Below, piece after piece: positions 30,267 through 33,410 of a DNA stretch of 33,410 nucleotides (the first letter of the stretch is position 1; every line of letters begins with the position of its first letter). The notes beneath the pieces are model-generated. The model was not told where the DNA came from and ran no database searches. It was given only the letters and a program-made list of their open reading frames with translations. The position numbers were made by a program, and so were the translations under genes. This DNA is from a virus: positions 1-33,410 of the IMG/VR virus record IMGVR_UViG_3300038491_000010; one strand, written 5' to 3'.

Positions 30267-32505
30267 TCTGCATTCTCGCTATCTCAGAGTCAGACATAAA
30301 CCTCATGGCTCGGCGTTGAGCTTCGGCTCGCATACGCTCAGACTCTGCTCGCTGCCTGTCGCTGATGTCAGCCATCTTCTCTTGGTTGTTAAGCTGCTCG
30401 CCTACTGCCTGTGCGCTTGTCCTGTCAATCGTAGCACCTGCCTGCTGAGCCTTGATTTGCGTGTCCATGCGCTTAGTCTCGGCATTAAAGAAGTCTATCT
30501 GGTTGTCAGCCTGATCGCCTTGCATCTGCGTTTGGAGCTTCTGCGCTTCCAGTTGCAGCTTCATCTGCTCGTTCTGGAGCTTGGCCTGCTCTATCTGCGC
30601 TCGCATCATCTCAGCTTGCGCTTTGACCTGCTCGGCCTGTGCCAGAACCATGTTCGGATCTTGCTGTGGCTCGGCTTGCTGCTGCTGCGCTGCCGCCAGT
30701 TCTTCTTGAGTCATCTGCTCTTGCGGTATCAAGCCAGCGGCTATCATCTGTGCGCGCTTGCGGTCAGAGATTTGCTGAGCCGAGGCCGTAGCCACGTTAT
30801 CTAGCAGCACATCACCAGCGATCTGTAGGATGCTTGGATCAACCTTGGCAATCTCAATGATTGTCTCAATGGTCTCCTGCTGACGATTCTTAAAGCTCGC
30901 ACCAGCCTTGACCTGAACATCGTAGTTGCCGACTGACAAGTCATTCACAGTCACCACATCGCCTGTTTGTTGGTCAATCACCTTCTGGTTGATGTCTGCA
31001 ACGTCATAAGTATTGTCTTCCTTCAGAAGCCTTACAGTACGCGCTGAGTCATATATCTCAGGGATAGCAGAAACTAAAACACGACCAGTGGCACGGATGC
31101 CGAACTCCAAGGCTTTGAAGTATTTAATCGTGGAGTTGTCGCCTTTGTTCTGTAAAGCATTGATAGCAACGCCAGACTGATTCTGTGGATTGTCGCCCAT
31201 GTTGCTGGAGAACATCCCAGAAGCGTAAGTGATCATGCCGCGCATAGACTCAGACATTGTGCGTAGGGCTGGGTTAATCTGTGCGCCACCTTGCTGCTGA
31301 GGTACTTGCGGGAACTCTGGGTCTACGTTAAAGAACTGCACTGGATCGTGGTTAGTGTTCAGCGTCTGCAATGAATCCTCATGACCTGCCGCCTGCCCCA
31401 TTGTCATCCAATACTTAGATCGTGGCGCAAGGCTGGTCTCTGCAACCTCACGGCTGACTGAGTAGTTCAGCACTCGCTGCGAGTCCATGAGCTTCTCTAC
31501 GAGTCCCCAGAAGATCGTCTTGTTCTCAAATATCTTGTAGTTGGCAAATATAGGTATCACCGGAATCATATTAAAGACTGTCTCTTTCTTCTCTTCAAGC
31601 CAATCACTAGCGTCAAATAACCGTGAGCAGACTTCTTTCTTAACACGTTTGCGCCTACGGACTTCTGTCACTCCGATAGACTTTAGCTCATCGGCTATCT
31701 TCTTGAAGTCATCATTGAACTCATGAACCTGCCCATTGGACATCATCACCAGCTCGCGCTCTTCCTCTTCGCAGTACAGCAGCTCACCAATCACCACGAC
31801 CTCAGCCTTATCGTAGTAAGCCTCGCCATCACGGCCTTCGTCTACTGACTCACCAGAGCCTTCAGGGAATCGCCTGTCATACTCCTGCTTGCCAACGGCG
31901 TGAAGGACAAAGCAGTAACGGCTGTCTGACTTGTCTTGCTTCTCTGCCGCAGGATCGAACCATACTCGGTCAAGCGCATTGCCAATAGGCTCAATGAATA
32001 AGTCTTGGTCAAAGCTATCCTGACTGACATACTTATGCACAACGCGCCAAGCGCCGAAGCCAGTTGTAACCATAGTGCGAGCTGCGTGGTTGTAGACCTC
32101 ACTAGCGTCAGACATAGACTCAATGTTACGGACGATGCCTGAGTAGGTGTTGGCTATATCCTTGGTGCTGTTGCCGCCAGCAGGAGAAACAGAGACATCA
32201 AATGAGGCTTGGTCAATCTCTGAGCAAACCTGATCAATGATCGGATTAACCATGTCAAAGCTATAGCGCGGAGACTTAGCCTCTTTCGCATTGTTGTACC
32301 AATAAGGCTCCCATTGACCATCACGCTTATCCACGAACAGCGCAGCCTCGCGCCCATTGTCGCGCAGGTCTTGGTCAGCCTCCTGAGAAGCAGACAGAAG
32401 GTTAGCCACATACTCGTGATCTTCGTAGCTAGACGAGTCATAGGTGTCCTCACCGTATTCTTTCTTGGAGTCTTTCTCGTATTCGTAATCGTCTTTTTTA
32501 GCCAT
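30259..32505 (-). CDS. Portal protein, P22 gp1-like
   Basis: A 748-residue portal of the P22 type (P22 gp1 is 725), the dodecameric ring through which DNA is pumped and ejected. N-terminal region: ADQDLRDNGREAALFVDKRD, GQWEPYWYN, YSFDMVNPIIDQVCSEIDQA. Middle: SVSPAGGNSTKDIANTYSGI, RTMVTTGFGAWRVVHKYVSQ and GNALDRVWFDPAAEKQDKSD, all family-like. About residues 600-748 are a Gln/Met/Ala-rich helical barrel (EQVKAQAEMMRAQIEQAKLQ), the long C-terminal barrel typical of P22-like portals. Overlaps terL by 8 bp and the toxin-like gene by 8 bp. Confidence 0.94.
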   Translation of the reverse strand: MAKKDDYEYEKDSKKEYGEDTYDSSSYEDHEYVANLLSASQEADQDLRDNGREAALFVDKRDGQWEPYWYNNAKEAKSPRYSFDMVNPIIDQVCSEIDQASFDVSVSPAGGNSTKDIANTYSGIVRNIESMSDASEVYNHAARTMVTTGFGAWRVVHKYVSQDSFDQDLFIEPIGNALDRVWFDPAAEKQDKSDSRYCFVLHAVGKQEYDRRFPEGSGESVDEGRDGEAYYDKAEVVVIGELLYCEEEERELVMMSNGQVHEFNDDFKKIADELKSIGVTEVRRRKRVKKEVCSRLFDASDWLEEKKETVFNMIPVIPIFANYKIFENKTIFWGLVEKLMDSQRVLNYSVSREVAETSLAPRSKYWMTMGQAAGHEDSLQTLNTNHDPVQFFNVDPEFPQVPQQQGGAQINPALRTMSESMRGMITYASGMFSSNMGDNPQNQSGVAINALQNKGDNSTIKYFKALEFGIRATGRVLVSAIPEIYDSARTVRLLKEDNTYDVADINQKVIDQQTGDVVTVNDLSVGNYDVQVKAGASFKNRQQETIETIIEIAKVDPSILQIAGDVLLDNVATASAQQISDRKRAQMIAAGLIPQEQMTQEELAAAQQQQAEPQQDPNMVLAQAEQVKAQAEMMRAQIEQAKLQNEQMKLQLEAQKLQTQMQGDQADNQIDFFNAETKRMDTQIKAQQAGATIDRTSAQAVGEQLNNQEKMADISDRQRAESERMRAEAQRRAMRFMSDSEIARMQNG

Positions 32506-33410
32506 GCTTCCATCCTGAGAAGTTCAAAACAACCTTCTGTTGGTTTATTACCTTGGGCGAATGCAGCGACATCATCAGCGCATCACCCATGTTGGGACTC
32601 GGTAACCGATACGGAGGCTTAGCCATCTCCGCTTTGCTTAGTATCTGTATCTTACCAGCATTGTTGCGTTTCAGTGGTATGCGGCAGACCTCAGCTCTGA
32701 GCTGATCCAGTACCGCTATCTCAGAGGACAGACTGATCATCTCCTCTGGATTGACATACTCGCCTTTCTCAACTGCACGGTAAGTGGCCTCGAACCTATC
32801 TCTTAGCCGCCACCAGAACTGCGCTCGCTTGTTTCTAAAGGTCTCACGGTTAGTCTTGTTCCGCTCAGTGCCGCCGCTGGTGTACGGCATCTCTGGGTCT
32901 TCTGCTGCCTCTGAGCCTTTGAACATTGAGTAAGTGATACCGTTCTTGCCAGCCAGCGCCTGATCTACCTGACGCTTGAGAGAGACACCTAAGCCGTCCG
33001 CATCCCAGAGGAAGTGGTCAGCGTTAGCTTTCAACGCCTTGTCCAGCGCCCAATCCATGCCTTCGCCAGCGTCACCTGTTACCATTTCACACACATCTAA
33101 GATCACGTTTCCATGCCTAAGCACAAAGCCTTTGCTGTCACCGCCTTCATCCGATGGATCGTGAGACGCAATGATTGAGCCTTCAGCCTTCCAGCCGAGC
33201 TTTATGTGTGCATCTACTGCCGATAAGAACCACTCCACTGGAATGATTGAGTCTTCGTTCTCATCATACGTCTCGCCTTCCCAAACGTGAGAGTACAGAG
33301 CAGGAGACATATGCGCTTGGTCATAGGCTCGCTCTTGCTCCAAGACTTCTGGGAAAGCAGGATTGTCATAGTAGTTCATCCAAACAATCGTATGATGCTC
33401 ATCCTCGTAC
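32498..33410 (-). CDS. terL: Terminase large subunit, C-terminal part (enters from window end)
   Basis: The frame is open from 33410, reading YEDEHHTIVWMNYYDNPAFP and then EVLEQERAYD, the family stretch after the ATPase core. About 300 residues remain. The nuclease domain has Asp in SIIASHDPSDEGGDSKG, Asp in HFLWDADGLGVSLKRQVD, and the Asp of PSPNMGDALMMSLHSP, the acidic RNase H-like set that cuts the concatemer. An ATG at 33379 begins an internal in-frame stretch, but the upstream YEDEHH segment is clearly part of the same protein, so it is not a true start. The N-terminal part is at 1-181. Confidence 0.94.
   Translation of the reverse strand, partial: YEDEHHTIVWMNYYDNPAFPEVLEQERAYDQAHMSPALYSHVWEGETYDENEDSIIPVEWFLSAVDAHIKLGWKAEGSIIASHDPSDEGGDSKGFVLRHGNVILDVCEMVTGDAGEGMDWALDKALKANADHFLWDADGLGVSLKRQVDQALAGKNGITYSMFKGSEAAEDPEMPYTSGGTERNKTNRETFRNKRAQFWWRLRDRFEATYRAVEKGEYVNPEEMISLSSEIAVLDQLRAEVCRIPLKRNNAGKIQILSKAEMAKPPYRLPSPNMGDALMMSLHSPKVINQQKVVLNFSGWKHG

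Noticed and set aside
30106-30804. Plus-strand Leu-rich 232-codon frame
   Set aside because: Antisense to the Gln-rich portal barrel; Leu richness mirrors Gln and Glu codons.
32154-32513. Minus-strand 119-codon frame within the portal gene
   Set aside because: Shadow frame of the portal start region; no coding features and it conflicts with a certain gene.
1-33410. Temperate phage with integration module
   Set aside because: No integrase, excisionase or CI-type repressor was found; the only XRE domain is fused to sigma region 4.

Overview
The window is almost the whole genome of a small lytic-looking podovirus with a P22-type virion. The sequence shows P22-like portal, coat, tail-accessory gp4, gp10 hub and a gp14/gp7/gp20/gp16-like ejection block. 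P22-like recombination functions are also present: an ERF annealing protein, NinB/Orf-like and NinG/Rap-like proteins, and a YqaJ-type exonuclease. Base composition looks moderate by eye, coding is very dense with TAATG and ATGA junctions, and the promoters I can see are ordinary sigma-70 types, so the host is a bacterium. Gene content and the many tiny Lys-rich proteins resemble uncultured aquatic podoviruses, but I cannot name the host. I see no integrase, CI-type repressor, DNA polymerase, RNA polymerase, convincing tRNA or CRISPR.

Both ends lie inside one gene. The terminase large subunit starts at 181 on the minus strand and runs off position 1 after its Walker A motif. Its C-terminal nuclease part enters at 33410 on the same strand. 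The natural molecule is therefore circular or circularly permuted (headful packaging is likely), and only about 0.3-0.45 kb of terL is missing, estimated from the family's usual length.

On the circle there are two transcription units. They diverge from a non-coding region at 4341-4884, which carries an outward promoter on each side and an 8-bp-arm palindrome. Rightward (4885-8262) is a recombination operon: ERF, a small zinc-ribbon protein overlapping YqaJ, an SSB-like protein with an acidic tip, NinG-like, NinB-like, a PD-(D/E)XK protein and small unknowns. Leftward runs everything else. It begins with small early genes (4340-3537), an XRE plus sigma-region-4 fusion, an SF2 helicase, a lone primase zinc finger, an HNH protein and the terminase. 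It then wraps through the end of the window to portal, a toxin-like multidomain protein, scaffold, coat, head-completion and tail genes, ejection proteins, tail fibre, an HTH-phosphoesterase fusion and the lysis cassette. It ends against the rightward unit at 8262-8266.

The most interesting places are: (1) the 680-residue protein between portal and scaffold, with a pretoxin-like hydrophobic segment, an ADP-ribosyltransferase-like H..E domain and two further phage polyvalent-protein-like modules, suggesting a packaged effector; (2) the 203-bp gap after it, holding a tRNA-sized element closed by a perfect 7-bp stem and ending GCCA, an extended -10 promoter overlapping a palindrome, and a tandem operator-like repeat; (3) the XRE-sigma4 fusion; and (4) a 1255-residue ejection protein made largely of 22-residue repeats and ending in a short peptidase S74-like chaperone domain.
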